Assembly (NCBI RefSeq): GCF_002788215.1
Contig: NZ_CP024845.1
Location: 1,550,001-1,614,000 of the forward strand
Direction: 5' to 3'
Source: Halohasta litchfieldiae
GTDB taxonomy: Archaea > Halobacteriota > Halobacteria > Halobacteriales > Haloferacaceae
Length of the DNA: 64,000 nt
Shown here: positions 56,181 through 64,000 of the stretch, piece by piece
How the letters are laid out: each line of letters opens with the position of its first letter
How positions within the stretch are numbered: position 1 is the stretch's first letter
Translations under genes and position numbers: made by a program
The notes under the pieces: generated by a model
What the model saw: the letters and a program-made list of their open reading frames with translations, nothing else
Told to the model about the DNA's origin: nothing
Database searches by the model: none

Positions 56181-56660
56181 ATGTTCCCGCGGTCAGCAGT
56201 CGTTGCGGTCGTCTGCTGTTTTCTCCTCTTGACGATGCCGCTCACCGCGGCTGTCGGCGCACAGGAGACCACTACAGGCTCGTCGACCACTGGGACCGAT
56301 TCGGGCACCGTCGACCGCTGTTTCGTGGATGATGGCTACGAGTTCACAATCGGCACGCAGGGGCCCGAAATTCGGATGGTGATTCATCTCTCGCTGTTGA
56401 CGAACCTCGGCGGCCCGGGCGCACTGGGGGTCGAACTCTCGGGGTCGACTGGTGGCCCGCCGATCATCGAACTCAAAACCGGCGTCATCTTCGACGGCTT
56501 CGAGAGCCTCAGCGGGTTCCTCAACGACCCCTTCGGGCCGTTTTCGATAGCCTACGATTACCAGTTCGAGCTGCCAATGTTCGGTAGTGACGTCAGCTAC
56601 GACGATACCGAGACGCCAATCGATGGCCCCGTCGGAAACGCCTCCTGTGAGTTCGCTTAA
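56181..56660 (+). CDS. Secreted protein, DUF7332-like
   Basis: 159 aa from the ATG at 56181. A Sec-type signal (FPRSAVVAVVCCFLLLTMPLTAAVGAQ, cleavage probably after AVGA) is followed by a Thr/Ser-rich linker, and the mature part has two cysteines (DRCFVDDG and NASCEFA at the end) that may form a disulfide. No membrane segment after the signal. Family unsure, function unknown. It overlaps the nth stop by four bases. Confidence 0.75.
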   Translation: MFPRSAVVAVVCCFLLLTMPLTAAVGAQETTTGSSTTGTDSGTVDRCFVDDGYEFTIGTQGPEIRMVIHLSLLTNLGGPGALGVELSGSTGGPPIIELKTGVIFDGFESLSGFLNDPFGPFSIAYDYQFELPMFGSDVSYDDTETPIDGPVGNASCEFA

Positions 56661-57460
56661 CTGGTGTCGACAGGGTCGACTGCGGTTTCGTTGATTTCAT
56701 CAATACCTACTTGATCACACTGGTCGACCAGCGGACAGGCCTCCGGCCCGTCGAGACAGGCGGGCTTGCGGGCCGTACAGTACTCCCGGCCGAACTGGAT
56801 CATCGCCGTATGGCCGAAGCCGCATTTTTCCGCCGGGACGTTTGCTTCGAGAGCCGCCCGGACGGCCTCGTGGTCGGCATTAGGGGGATCCAGCCCCATC
56901 CGGCGGGCGATCCGGTGGACGTGGGTGTCGACCGGAAACACACCCCCACGACCCCCAGCGAACAACAACACGCAGTCGGCGGTTTTCGGACCCACGCCAC
57001 GAATATCGAGCAGTCGCGTCCGGACGACCGACGGTGACTCGTCTTTGACGAACGAATCGAACTCGGCCGCGCTCCCGAACTCGGCTTGGATTTCTATCGC
57101 CGCATCGATCATGACTTCGGATTTCTGGTTGTAGAGTCCGGCTCCACTGATCGTCTCGGCAAGCGTCGACTGCTCGGCGTCGGCCAGCGCGTCGACCAGA
57201 TCCACCGACTCGCCCCCATACCGTGCCATCAGTTCGTCGTGGGCGGGTTGGCTCGCTGTGTCGCTGGTATTTTGGCTCAAGATCGTCCGGACCAGACACT
57301 CGAAGGCGGCTTGGCCGCCGTAGGCTTTCTGCCAGTAGCGTTCGCCCAGCCTGTCGACCACTGCTTCGGCCCGCGTCCCAGCAGTTGCGGGATCGAACTG
57401 CGTCGACTGGCCGCCGCCACTGGCGCCGCCGCTGATGTTGTCGACCGGTTCCTCAGGCAT
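56657..57460 (-). CDS. nth: Endonuclease III
   Basis: 267 aa from the ATG at 57460. HhH-GPD core with LVRTILSQNTSD, LLDIRGVGPKTADCVLLF (catalytic Lys) and PVDTHVHRIARRMGL (catalytic Asp). The 4Fe-4S loop has four Cys in REYCTARKPACLDGPEACPLVDQCDQ, with six residues between the second and third Cys where E. coli has two. It removes oxidised pyrimidines. The N-terminal 40 residues are a Gly/Ser linker not present in bacterial Nth. Confidence 0.94.
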   Translation of the reverse strand: MPEEPVDNISGGASGGGQSTQFDPATAGTRAEAVVDRLGERYWQKAYGGQAAFECLVRTILSQNTSDTASQPAHDELMARYGGESVDLVDALADAEQSTLAETISGAGLYNQKSEVMIDAAIEIQAEFGSAAEFDSFVKDESPSVVRTRLLDIRGVGPKTADCVLLFAGGRGGVFPVDTHVHRIARRMGLDPPNADHEAVRAALEANVPAEKCGFGHTAMIQFGREYCTARKPACLDGPEACPLVDQCDQVGIDEINETAVDPVDTS

Positions 57461-57581
57461 ATCTCTGCTCACGGCGACAGAAGCTAAAACGGTTGTGCGG
57501 CATCCCCAGCCATCAATTCTGCATCGTCCCGCGGGATGTCGGACCAAAGAGCCATGATTGAGCGTCGACTATACCCATCTC

Positions 57582-59039
57582 ATGTTGGAGCTGCTCGTAT
57601 ACTGGTATCAGTCGACACAGCGTCGACTCCGTCGGTTTGAGCGGCGAGAGATACGAGCGTTCCGCCACTGGTTAGAGGACCCCGAAAACCTCCTTCATCT
57701 CTCGGCGCTCGTGATCGTCCCGCTGCTCGTCGGCGGCGTGACGTGGCTGGCGAACGCCTCTCCGGTCGTGTCGTTTTTAGTGTATCCACCGCTGGCTGCG
57801 GGGGCTTACACGCTATTTTCGAATCCGGGCGGCCGGTACGCCTCGCCACGACGATTCGTCGGCGGCATCTCAGCGGGGGCGATCTGCGGCTGGCTCGTCC
57901 TCAATTTCACCGGCGAGTACTGGACTGCCGTGCCGCTCGGCGACCTCCGAGTCAACGCCGGGGCCGCCGCCCTCGGCATCTTTCTGACCGGGGTCGTGAC
58001 GTGGGCGTTCTCGCTCGAAGAGCCCTCGGCGTACTCCTCGGCACTGCTCGTCCTCGTCACCGGCTCGAACCAACTGGCCTATGTCGGTGGAATCGTCGTT
58101 TCGAGTCTCATCGTCGCCGGCGTGTTCCTCGTGTGGCGTCGACAGTTCTACGAGGAGCGTGCGCAGTATCTGTTTCAGTCGACCCACGGCGACGACCAGA
58201 TCCTCGTGCCGATACGGAGCGACGCCTCCGAGTCGTTAGTGCTTTTCGCCGCGCGACTCGCCGCGGCCCACGAGGCCGGCAAGATTGTGTTGATGCAGAC
58301 GGTGAGCACCGAAACGATTGCCGAAACCGAACAGAAGGTCGAAGCTGAAGTTGAGGCTACGACGACCGAACCCGTCTCCGAGGAGGACGTCACTCGCACG
58401 GCGGAAGTCCAAATCACCGAGACAGCTCGCCAGCGACTCGAAGCGCTCCAAGAACTGGTCGAATCTACCGTCGACGTCCCCTGTGAGTTCGTGGTCGTCG
58501 CCGAAGACGGCTCGGCTGGGGATACAATTCTCGAAACCTCCGCGGCCGAAAACTGTGATCTGATCGTCAGCCCCTACGAGGCCGACGAGGGAACACCCAG
58601 CCGGTTTGTCAGAACGCTTCTCAACGGGCCGACCGACACCGTCGTCTTCCGGCCCGCAAGTGGACGAACCACGTGGCACCGCATCCTCGTGATGGTTCGC
58701 GGACCGGGCGAGCAGGCAAACACGATGTTGAATTTCGCCCATCGCCTCGTGTCGACCGGACGCATCGCGGCCTGTAGCTGTATCTCGAACGCCACCGAAC
58801 GCCGGAACGCCGAAACGATGCTCGACAACCTCGTCGAATCGTTTGCCAAACCCATCGAAACCCGGATCGGCTACGGGCCGGTCGAAGAGTTCCTCCAAGC
58901 CAACGCCTCACATTACGATCTGGTGATTGTCGGCGCAAGCAACAGGCGGAGTGTCGCCTCACGGTTCTTTTCGACGCCCACCTTCGAGAAAATTCACACC
59001 GTCGACTGCGATCTCGCTATCGTCCACCGCGGACGTTAG
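57582..59039 (+). CDS. HPP membrane domain fused to tandem UspA-like domains
   Basis: 485 aa from the ATG at 57582. About four or five membrane segments (42-195, with VSFLVYPPLAAGAYTLFSNP and LVTGSNQLAYVGG, the HPP motif region) are followed by two universal stress protein-like domains: DDQILVPIRSDASESLVLFAARLA to DLIVSPYEADEGTPS, and ILVMVRGPGEQANTMLNFAHRLV to YDLVIVGASNRRS. The second UspA copy has the SNRRS end of the ATP loop. HPP proteins are implicated in nitrite transport in cyanobacteria; the substrate here is unknown. It overlaps the corA end by four bases. Confidence 0.87.
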   Translation: MLELLVYWYQSTQRRLRRFERREIRAFRHWLEDPENLLHLSALVIVPLLVGGVTWLANASPVVSFLVYPPLAAGAYTLFSNPGGRYASPRRFVGGISAGAICGWLVLNFTGEYWTAVPLGDLRVNAGAAALGIFLTGVVTWAFSLEEPSAYSSALLVLVTGSNQLAYVGGIVVSSLIVAGVFLVWRRQFYEERAQYLFQSTHGDDQILVPIRSDASESLVLFAARLAAAHEAGKIVLMQTVSTETIAETEQKVEAEVEATTTEPVSEEDVTRTAEVQITETARQRLEALQELVESTVDVPCEFVVVAEDGSAGDTILETSAAENCDLIVSPYEADEGTPSRFVRTLLNGPTDTVVFRPASGRTTWHRILVMVRGPGEQANTMLNFAHRLVSTGRIAACSCISNATERRNAETMLDNLVESFAKPIETRIGYGPVEEFLQANASHYDLVIVGASNRRSVASRFFSTPTFEKIHTVDCDLAIVHRGR

Positions 59040-60022
59040 ATCCAGTCTTGGCCGCGGAAATGAGCCAACATTAGCACGGCGAGAATCCCCATTCCGAGCA
59101 TGACCGCAGGATAGCTGTAGGTCCAAGACAGTTCGGGCATCGCCAACGGCGTGCCGGCGAAGTTCATGCCGTAGACGCCGACGACGAACGTCAGCGGGAT
59201 GAAGATCGTCGCTACGACAGTCAGTGTCTTCATCACGTCGTTGGTCGATTGGGAGACTGCATTCAGATAGATATCCCGGGAGCCGCCCGACAGATCCCGG
59301 TAGGTCTCGATGAGGTCGACGACCTGCACGAGGTGATCGTACACATCCCGGAAATATTTCTCGTTGTCGTCGGCGACCTGCGGGATATCCCCACGAGAGA
59401 GATAGGAGATCGACTCGCGGGCGGGCCAGGCGACCTTGCGGAATGCCAGTAGATCCCGTCGGACGTCGTTTAAATCTTCGAGAATCTGGGGATCTGGTTC
59501 ATCAAGGACGCGTTCTTCGACCGCCTCGATGTCGTCTTCGATCTCATCGAGGATGGCGAAGTAGTCGTCGACGATGGTATCCAGAATTCGGTAGGCCAGG
59601 AAATCGGTCCCGCGGTCGGCGATCCGGCGGCCGTTTTTGAGCCACTGATCGGCTGCAGGATCGACGTCATCGATGTCGGTGGCTGCCATCGTCACCAGCC
59701 AGTCCTCGCCGATAAAGAAGCCGACCGACTGGGTCTGGACCTCCTTGTGGAAGTCGACCTCGTCGCGTTGACTCAGCCGGACGGTCTTCATGAGGACGAA
59801 CGTGTGGGTTTCGTACTCCTCGGTCTTCGGGCGAGTGCTGTCTACGAGCACGTCCTCGATAGCCAGTTTGTGAATGTCGAACCGCTCGCTCAACAGGTCC
59901 AGTTCGGTCGACTCGGTGCCCTCGGCGTGGACCCACGTTTCGCCGGGTGCCGAGAGCGCCGCCTCGAGATCGTCGTACTGCTCGGCGCCACTATCCGTGT
60001 ACACCATCGCTTGGAGGTTCAT
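59036..60022 (-). CDS. corA: CorA-type divalent cation transporter
   Basis: 328 aa from the ATG at 60022. A long cytoplasmic funnel (about 1-265) and two C-terminal membrane segments; the selectivity loop GMN is in FVVGVYGMNFAG. The pore helix starts TLTVVATIFIPLTFVVG. It conducts Mg2+ (or Co2+/Ni2+) as a pentamer. The upstream 53-codon gene ends inside its start codon (ATGA overlap), so they are co-translated. Confidence 0.95.
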   Translation of the reverse strand: MNLQAMVYTDSGAEQYDDLEAALSAPGETWVHAEGTESTELDLLSERFDIHKLAIEDVLVDSTRPKTEEYETHTFVLMKTVRLSQRDEVDFHKEVQTQSVGFFIGEDWLVTMAATDIDDVDPAADQWLKNGRRIADRGTDFLAYRILDTIVDDYFAILDEIEDDIEAVEERVLDEPDPQILEDLNDVRRDLLAFRKVAWPARESISYLSRGDIPQVADDNEKYFRDVYDHLVQVVDLIETYRDLSGGSRDIYLNAVSQSTNDVMKTLTVVATIFIPLTFVVGVYGMNFAGTPLAMPELSWTYSYPAVMLGMGILAVLMLAHFRGQDWI

Positions 60023-60180
60023 ATGGTCTCCCCGGACTGTGCAATCGCTGCGATAGCGATACCGACCATGACCGCCGTCAGCGAAAACTCTCGGCCGGGA
60101 TACGGAAGAGATACACCGGCGGTATACCCCACAATTCCGACGACAAACAGGCCAACGCCGGTCGCTGTACGCCACTCCAT
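60019..60180 (-). CDS. Short two-span membrane protein upstream of corA (53 aa)
   Basis: ATG at 60178-60180, TGA at 60019-60021. The product begins MEWRTATGVGLFVVGIVGYT and has a second hydrophobic segment, LTAVMVGIAIAAIAQSG. Its stop overlaps the corA ATG by four bases, a sign of translational coupling, so it is likely expressed with corA. It might modulate the channel; there is no evidence beyond position. Composition and coupling argue for a real gene despite its length. Confidence 0.65.
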   Translation of the reverse strand: MEWRTATGVGLFVVGIVGYTAGVSLPYPGREFSLTAVMVGIAIAAIAQSGETI

Positions 60181-60337
60181 ACCTGTACGTTCAGCGCGAT
60201 TTAGAAGAAGATACGGGTCGACAGTGGAGGACGGAATCGTATCTCAAACCATTCGATTCTGTATAGCACTATCTCATTTATTGACGCGAGGTTAGTCGAC
60301 TCGTCGGGCTTTTAGGCCGTGATAGCCTCCCCTAGGT

Positions 60338-61252
60338 ATGGTTCAGAACGTCGCGTCGTTCTTTCGGGAGCTCGAACCCGCGGATTTCTATCTCTTGTCG
60401 GGGATCGAGCAGGGGATGCGCTTTTCGGAGTGGGTCCAACGTGAGCAACTGCCGAAGTATTCGAGCCTGACGAGCGAGGAAGTCGACTACCGGCTCGACC
60501 GCTGTATGAAACACGAGTTGATCCAGCGGAAAACGATCCAATACGAGGGCTACCAGCTCACCTTTGAGGGGTACGACGTGCTTGCCCTCCGGAGTTTTTC
60601 GGAGCGCGATACCATCGAAGGCGTCGGCTCACCCTTGGGTGTCGGTAAGGAAAGCGACGTCTACGAGGCGATGTCATTCCAGCCGCTGGCGCTGAAATAT
60701 CACCGTGAGGGGTATACGAACTTCCGGGCGGTCGACCGCGAACGGGAGTACACTTCGGACCGCAACCACGTCTCATGGCTCTACACCGCCCGAAAAGCTG
60801 CCGAAAAGGAGTATGAAGCCCTCGAAAGCCTGTATCCCGATGTGTCGGTCCCCCGGCCAGTCGACCAGAACCGCCACGCCATCGTGATGGAGAAACTCGA
60901 CGGCGCAGAGCTCTCGCGTGCGCGACTCGAATCCCAACAGGTCGTCGGCGTGCTGGATTTGGTTCTCGAAGAGATGACTGGAGCCTACCATGAGGGCTAC
61001 GTACATGCCGATATGAGCGAGTACAACGTCTTTGTCGACGAAGACGGGATTACGATTTTCGACTGGCCGCAAGCAGTCCCAACCGACCACGAGAACAGTG
61101 ACGAGCTGCTGGCCCGAGACTTGAAAAACATCTACGGCTACTTCCGACGAAAATATCCCTCGGAAACCCCCGAATCAGTCGATTTGGGCGTGCTCGCGGA
61201 TGATATTGTCGACGACGAACTAGAATCGATCCGGTCGTATGCAGAGCCATAA
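60338..61252 (+). CDS. RIO2-family serine protein kinase
   Basis: 304 aa. A winged helix at the N-terminus (about 1-90, LPKYSSLTSEEVDYRLDRCMKHEL), then a kinase with flexible P-loop GVGKESDVYEAM, metal/catalytic loop VHADMSEYNVFVDE (Asp, Asn) and IFDWPQAV (DFG-like Asp). This order is RIO2, which takes part in 40S/30S ribosome maturation. Length is normal. Right after it the DNA becomes A/T-richer. Confidence 0.95.
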   Translation: MVQNVASFFRELEPADFYLLSGIEQGMRFSEWVQREQLPKYSSLTSEEVDYRLDRCMKHELIQRKTIQYEGYQLTFEGYDVLALRSFSERDTIEGVGSPLGVGKESDVYEAMSFQPLALKYHREGYTNFRAVDREREYTSDRNHVSWLYTARKAAEKEYEALESLYPDVSVPRPVDQNRHAIVMEKLDGAELSRARLESQQVVGVLDLVLEEMTGAYHEGYVHADMSEYNVFVDEDGITIFDWPQAVPTDHENSDELLARDLKNIYGYFRRKYPSETPESVDLGVLADDIVDDELESIRSYAEP

Positions 61253-61396
61253 ACTACAGAGCGCGATATCAAACAGCATCTAGTACTGTTCCACAGAAGT
61301 TCGGGAGATGGATTTCTACTAACCACCAGATTTCTTATGATATAGAATCTGGACTGTCGGTACAATTTTATTTTAGCTCAATATTTTATCCGATAA

Positions 61397-62131
61397 ATGG
61401 AGGTATTCATCTCCTCTGGAACGCATATTGACGAGGTTAGCGGGCGTGTTGACGCTATCAACCAACATCTTGAATCACCAGATGTTGTCTTCGGTGAAGC
61501 TGGCGAAGCAACACGAACTGGACAAATACGGGTAATCACTCACCTGTTTCCACGAGCGCCATTGATCTCACTTGGAGCCGCGTTTCTGGTGCTTGTAGCT
61601 TACCCTATTGGTGGGTTAATTCTCTCAATAGTCAGTGGAGGATCGAAAGGGCGTGATAAGGACATCATGCAACGGATTAAAAACGAACATGGGGCAGAGA
61701 TTCAAGAGATCGACCTAGTACATCCTGCACTCCCTATCTACGAGAACCCGTTGCGGTGGGCATTCCTCAACTGGGGTCCACTCGTTGCAGTCCCACTATT
61801 CGCGTCAAGATACTATTCGCTTTTAGGCACGATCTATATTTCCACTCTGGTACTCCTCATGACTACCCTCGTGTTGTTCATAATAATGCTGTATTTTGTG
61901 AACTCTCGGCGAGAGGACGCAATGGCGGGTACAATACAATCTCATACCGATGATGTGGACTCCGCTTGTATTGTATTAGGAGAAGGTCATCACTGGGGCG
62001 TGGGTGAGCGGTTGGTATCTCATGAAGGAATAGATGTAATCAATCCTACCCCGCTGAATCCAGATTGGTCAACCAAACTTGGTAGATATATTTGGAAGCT
62101 GTTTGATCAGATTCGAGCGGTCCAGAAATAA
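61397..62131 (+). CDS. Membrane protein with a possible TraB-like motif (unknown)
   Basis: 244 aa. At least three hydrophobic regions (about 52-80, 120-140, 143-168). The N-terminus FISSGTHIDEVSGRVDAINQHLESPDVVFGEAGE resembles the start of TraB/PrgY proteins (a histidine after strand 1, then a Glu), and SACIVLGEGHHWGVGERLVSHEGIDVI near the end resembles their second motif (GxxH...G). The sequence is A/T-richer than its neighbours to the left. The relation to TraB is tentative. Confidence 0.45.
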   Translation: MEVFISSGTHIDEVSGRVDAINQHLESPDVVFGEAGEATRTGQIRVITHLFPRAPLISLGAAFLVLVAYPIGGLILSIVSGGSKGRDKDIMQRIKNEHGAEIQEIDLVHPALPIYENPLRWAFLNWGPLVAVPLFASRYYSLLGTIYISTLVLLMTTLVLFIIMLYFVNSRREDAMAGTIQSHTDDVDSACIVLGEGHHWGVGERLVSHEGIDVINPTPLNPDWSTKLGRYIWKLFDQIRAVQK

Positions 62132-62317
62132 TCGTTCTAATCCGAATTAGGGAATAATTCTCGCATTTCGGGTCGACACCGTATCCTACAGACAGCCGAG
62201 TCGACCAGCGTAACCACTCACGTACTATGATTTTTCACGGTCTGTGTTAGGTCTATCCAAGAACTTATCAGCAAACGCGGGTTTCCGTAGAGTAGTTACC
62301 GAACACTCACCACATAT

Positions 62318-64000
62318 ATGCCCCCTCAATCAGCCACCTCAGCCACCGAATTTGTCGAGCAGGCATTCGAGACGACTGTCGACGTCCAATCGCGGGCGGA
62401 TCTTCTACAGGCCGTCGACGCGACGATATCTAACCTCCGCGAACAGATAGATGACGAGACGCTAGAACGGATGCTACGGAGCGGTGGTGGCGGCTCTTAC
62501 GTTCTGAAAGGTAGCATGACCCGTGACGGCCTACAGCCTGAACCGTTTACTCAGAACGCCGTCATCGAGCCGTTGTTGGACGAACTTGGGTATCGCTACG
62601 ATACCGAGGCCGGTGGCCTTTCCGGGGGTAGGACGGAAGTGGCCGACTACACGATCTCACTACGAGACTACGACGATATTGATTCTACTCGGCTGTTGAT
62701 TGAGGCCGAGCCGATCAACAAAGATCTCAAATCCCGAGAACATGGCGAAGGGCAGGTTCGCAGCTGGTTGAGCCAACGAGAGTTTGAATCCGATTTCGGC
62801 TTCGCCACGGACGGGCTTCGGTGGACGTTCATTCGCTACGATCCCGATTCCTACACCCACAACGTCATCGAGGAGGTGGATCTACAGCCGGTGTTTGTCG
62901 CCCTGTTCGAGAATCAAGTCGGACCACGCGAACCACTGGAAGAGGCTGTCTTTGAGGCGGATCTTGAACGAGTCGACACGCTAGTTCGGACTTTCGAGTT
63001 TACCAACTTCCGGTCGATCGCGGGCGAGGCCCGCCAGGTAATCAAGCAGAAGCAAGAGGAGATCACCGACGAGTTTTACGACGACTACATTCGGTACGTC
63101 TTCGGGATTGTCAACGAGTCCGAGGAGACACCCCGCTCACTCACCCACGACGGCGTGATCGCACCGGAGGGGGCGACCGCCGACGACACGCGGCTGTTCT
63201 CAGTGGAGATGATGAACCGGCTTATCTTCATCAAATTCCTGGAAGACAAGGGTATCGTTCGCCCGGACCTCTTACAGAGCATCCTTGATACCTACGAGGA
63301 CGGCCTTTACACGGATTCGCTCTACGAGTCGTTCATCCAGTCATTGTTCTACGATGTGCTGAACGAGCGTCCGGATAAACGCTCACCGCAAATACAGGAT
63401 ATTGACCTGTTCGCTGATATTCCGTACCTGAATGGTGGACTGTTCCGGCCGTCGATCCAGCACGACGGGAGCGGCGACCGCGAGGCGTTCGAAGAGTCGG
63501 ATTTCGACGTTCGGGACAGCGTTCTCAAATCCATTCTTGAGTTGCTTGAGAGCTACAGTTTCTCTACGGACGGCTCACTTACCGACCTCGATCCGAGCGT
63601 GCTGGGCAACGTCTTCGAGAAGACTATCAACTACATTACGGCCGACAACGCCGACCAAAACAAGGAACTCGGAGCATACTATACGCCCAAGGAGATTACT
63701 CGGTTCAGTGCAGAGCGAACGGTTCGGCCAGCTCTATTCGACCGGCTCAAACGAGTGTTAATCGAGGAACGCGGGTGGCCCGAAGCCGAGTTAGAGAACT
63801 ACGATACCGTCTACGAGTTGATTGAGTCGGTTCCGGCATCGTTAGACCTGATCGGCCAGCTACTCGATGAGGTCAACGACTTCCGGGTAGTCGACCCGGC
63901 GTGTGGGAGTGGGCACTTCTTGACCTCAGTGTTAGAGGAGATCGTCGGCGTTCGACGGGCGTTGTGGGCACAGAACGACACCTACCCACACGAACAGAAG
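62318..64000 (+). CDS. Large nuclease-methyltransferase of type IIG/PglX kind, N-terminal 561 codons (runs off right edge)
   Basis: An open frame from the ATG at 62318 to the window end. The N-terminal region has a predicted nuclease-like piece (RTEVADYTISLRDYDD then LLIEAEPINKDL; D110, E129, E131), similar to the HsdR-type PD-(D/E)xK layout but with ExE. The middle is helical. Adenine-specific DNA methyltransferase motifs follow: ELGAYYTPKEITRF (452-457 plus) and motif I VVDPACGSGHFL (D526 to F534). The catalytic motif IV (N/DPPY) must lie beyond the edge. Genes of this kind are bacteriophage defence systems. No partner is visible upstream except the unknown membrane gene. Confidence 0.85.
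   Translation, partial: MPPQSATSATEFVEQAFETTVDVQSRADLLQAVDATISNLREQIDDETLERMLRSGGGGSYVLKGSMTRDGLQPEPFTQNAVIEPLLDELGYRYDTEAGGLSGGRTEVADYTISLRDYDDIDSTRLLIEAEPINKDLKSREHGEGQVRSWLSQREFESDFGFATDGLRWTFIRYDPDSYTHNVIEEVDLQPVFVALFENQVGPREPLEEAVFEADLERVDTLVRTFEFTNFRSIAGEARQVIKQKQEEITDEFYDDYIRYVFGIVNESEETPRSLTHDGVIAPEGATADDTRLFSVEMMNRLIFIKFLEDKGIVRPDLLQSILDTYEDGLYTDSLYESFIQSLFYDVLNERPDKRSPQIQDIDLFADIPYLNGGLFRPSIQHDGSGDREAFEESDFDVRDSVLKSILELLESYSFSTDGSLTDLDPSVLGNVFEKTINYITADNADQNKELGAYYTPKEITRFSAERTVRPALFDRLKRVLIEERGWPEAELENYDTVYELIESVPASLDLIGQLLDEVNDFRVVDPACGSGHFLTSVLEEIVGVRRALWAQNDTYPHEQK

Overview
The window is chromosomal DNA of a haloarchaeon (class Halobacteria). The proteins are strongly acidic, many starts are leaderless with an A/T-rich TATA-like box about 25 bases upstream, and the gene content is diagnostic: CetZ, NreA with a PIP box, TFB, a RIO2-type kinase, the 'rnhA operon protein', PccX, DUF5788/5789/5791 and an ArsA-type ATPase with a Met/Gly-rich insert. 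I do not assign a genus. Layout: positions 1-3.95 kb are an accessory, decayed zone. It holds the N-terminal part of a tyrosine-recombinase-like gene running off the left edge, a PIN/UPF0175 toxin-antitoxin pair, a truncated Mre11/SbcD-like nuclease remnant, a DUF429 gene and a complete insertion sequence with 15-bp perfect terminal repeats. From 4.06 to 61.25 kb the content is ordinary, densely packed housekeeping DNA. 4-17 kb: MrfA-like helicase, a MacB/LolD-type ABC exporter divergent from a LolA-like membrane-anchored protein, threonyl-tRNA synthetase, an HtpX-like protease, oxidoreductases and a Na+-coupled transporter. 17-31 kb: a receiver-PAS-PAS histidine kinase, then propionyl-CoA metabolism spread over 11 kb (pccB-pccX, pccA, the B12-binding small subunit of methylmalonyl-CoA mutase, meaB), interspersed with DsrE, glutaredoxin-like, soluble MCP, HD-domain, amidohydrolase, cold-shock and CAP-domain genes. 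31-42 kb: aminotransferase, ArsA/Get3-like ATPase, SDR, endonuclease V, AN1-rhomboid protease, pyrophosphatase, PadR regulator, RNase HI, a TFB and NreA. 42-61 kb: a DUF4397 gene with a broken Tat signal, DUF302, PolX, two tandem zinc-ribbon membrane paralogues, an alkaline-phosphatase-superfamily enzyme, CetZ, an epimerase, a DHH phosphoesterase, aldo/keto reductase, methylglyoxal synthase, Nth, an HPP/UspA protein, CorA and a RIO2-like kinase. From about 61.3 kb to the right edge the DNA is again accessory: an A/T-richer membrane protein with a possible TraB-like motif, then the first 561 codons of a large nuclease-methyltransferase of the type IIG/PglX kind. This looks like the edge of a defence locus that continues outside the window. 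The most unusual observations are a TFB that has lost all four zinc-ribbon cysteines while keeping the surrounding residues, and a TGA stop exactly where the first arginine of a Tat twin-arginine motif is expected in a lipoprotein gene. Others are two short genes (35 and 53 codons), a strong 10-bp hairpin in the leader of a CAP-domain gene, and several perfect inverted repeats directly in front of start codons. I saw no rRNA, tRNA or CRISPR array.
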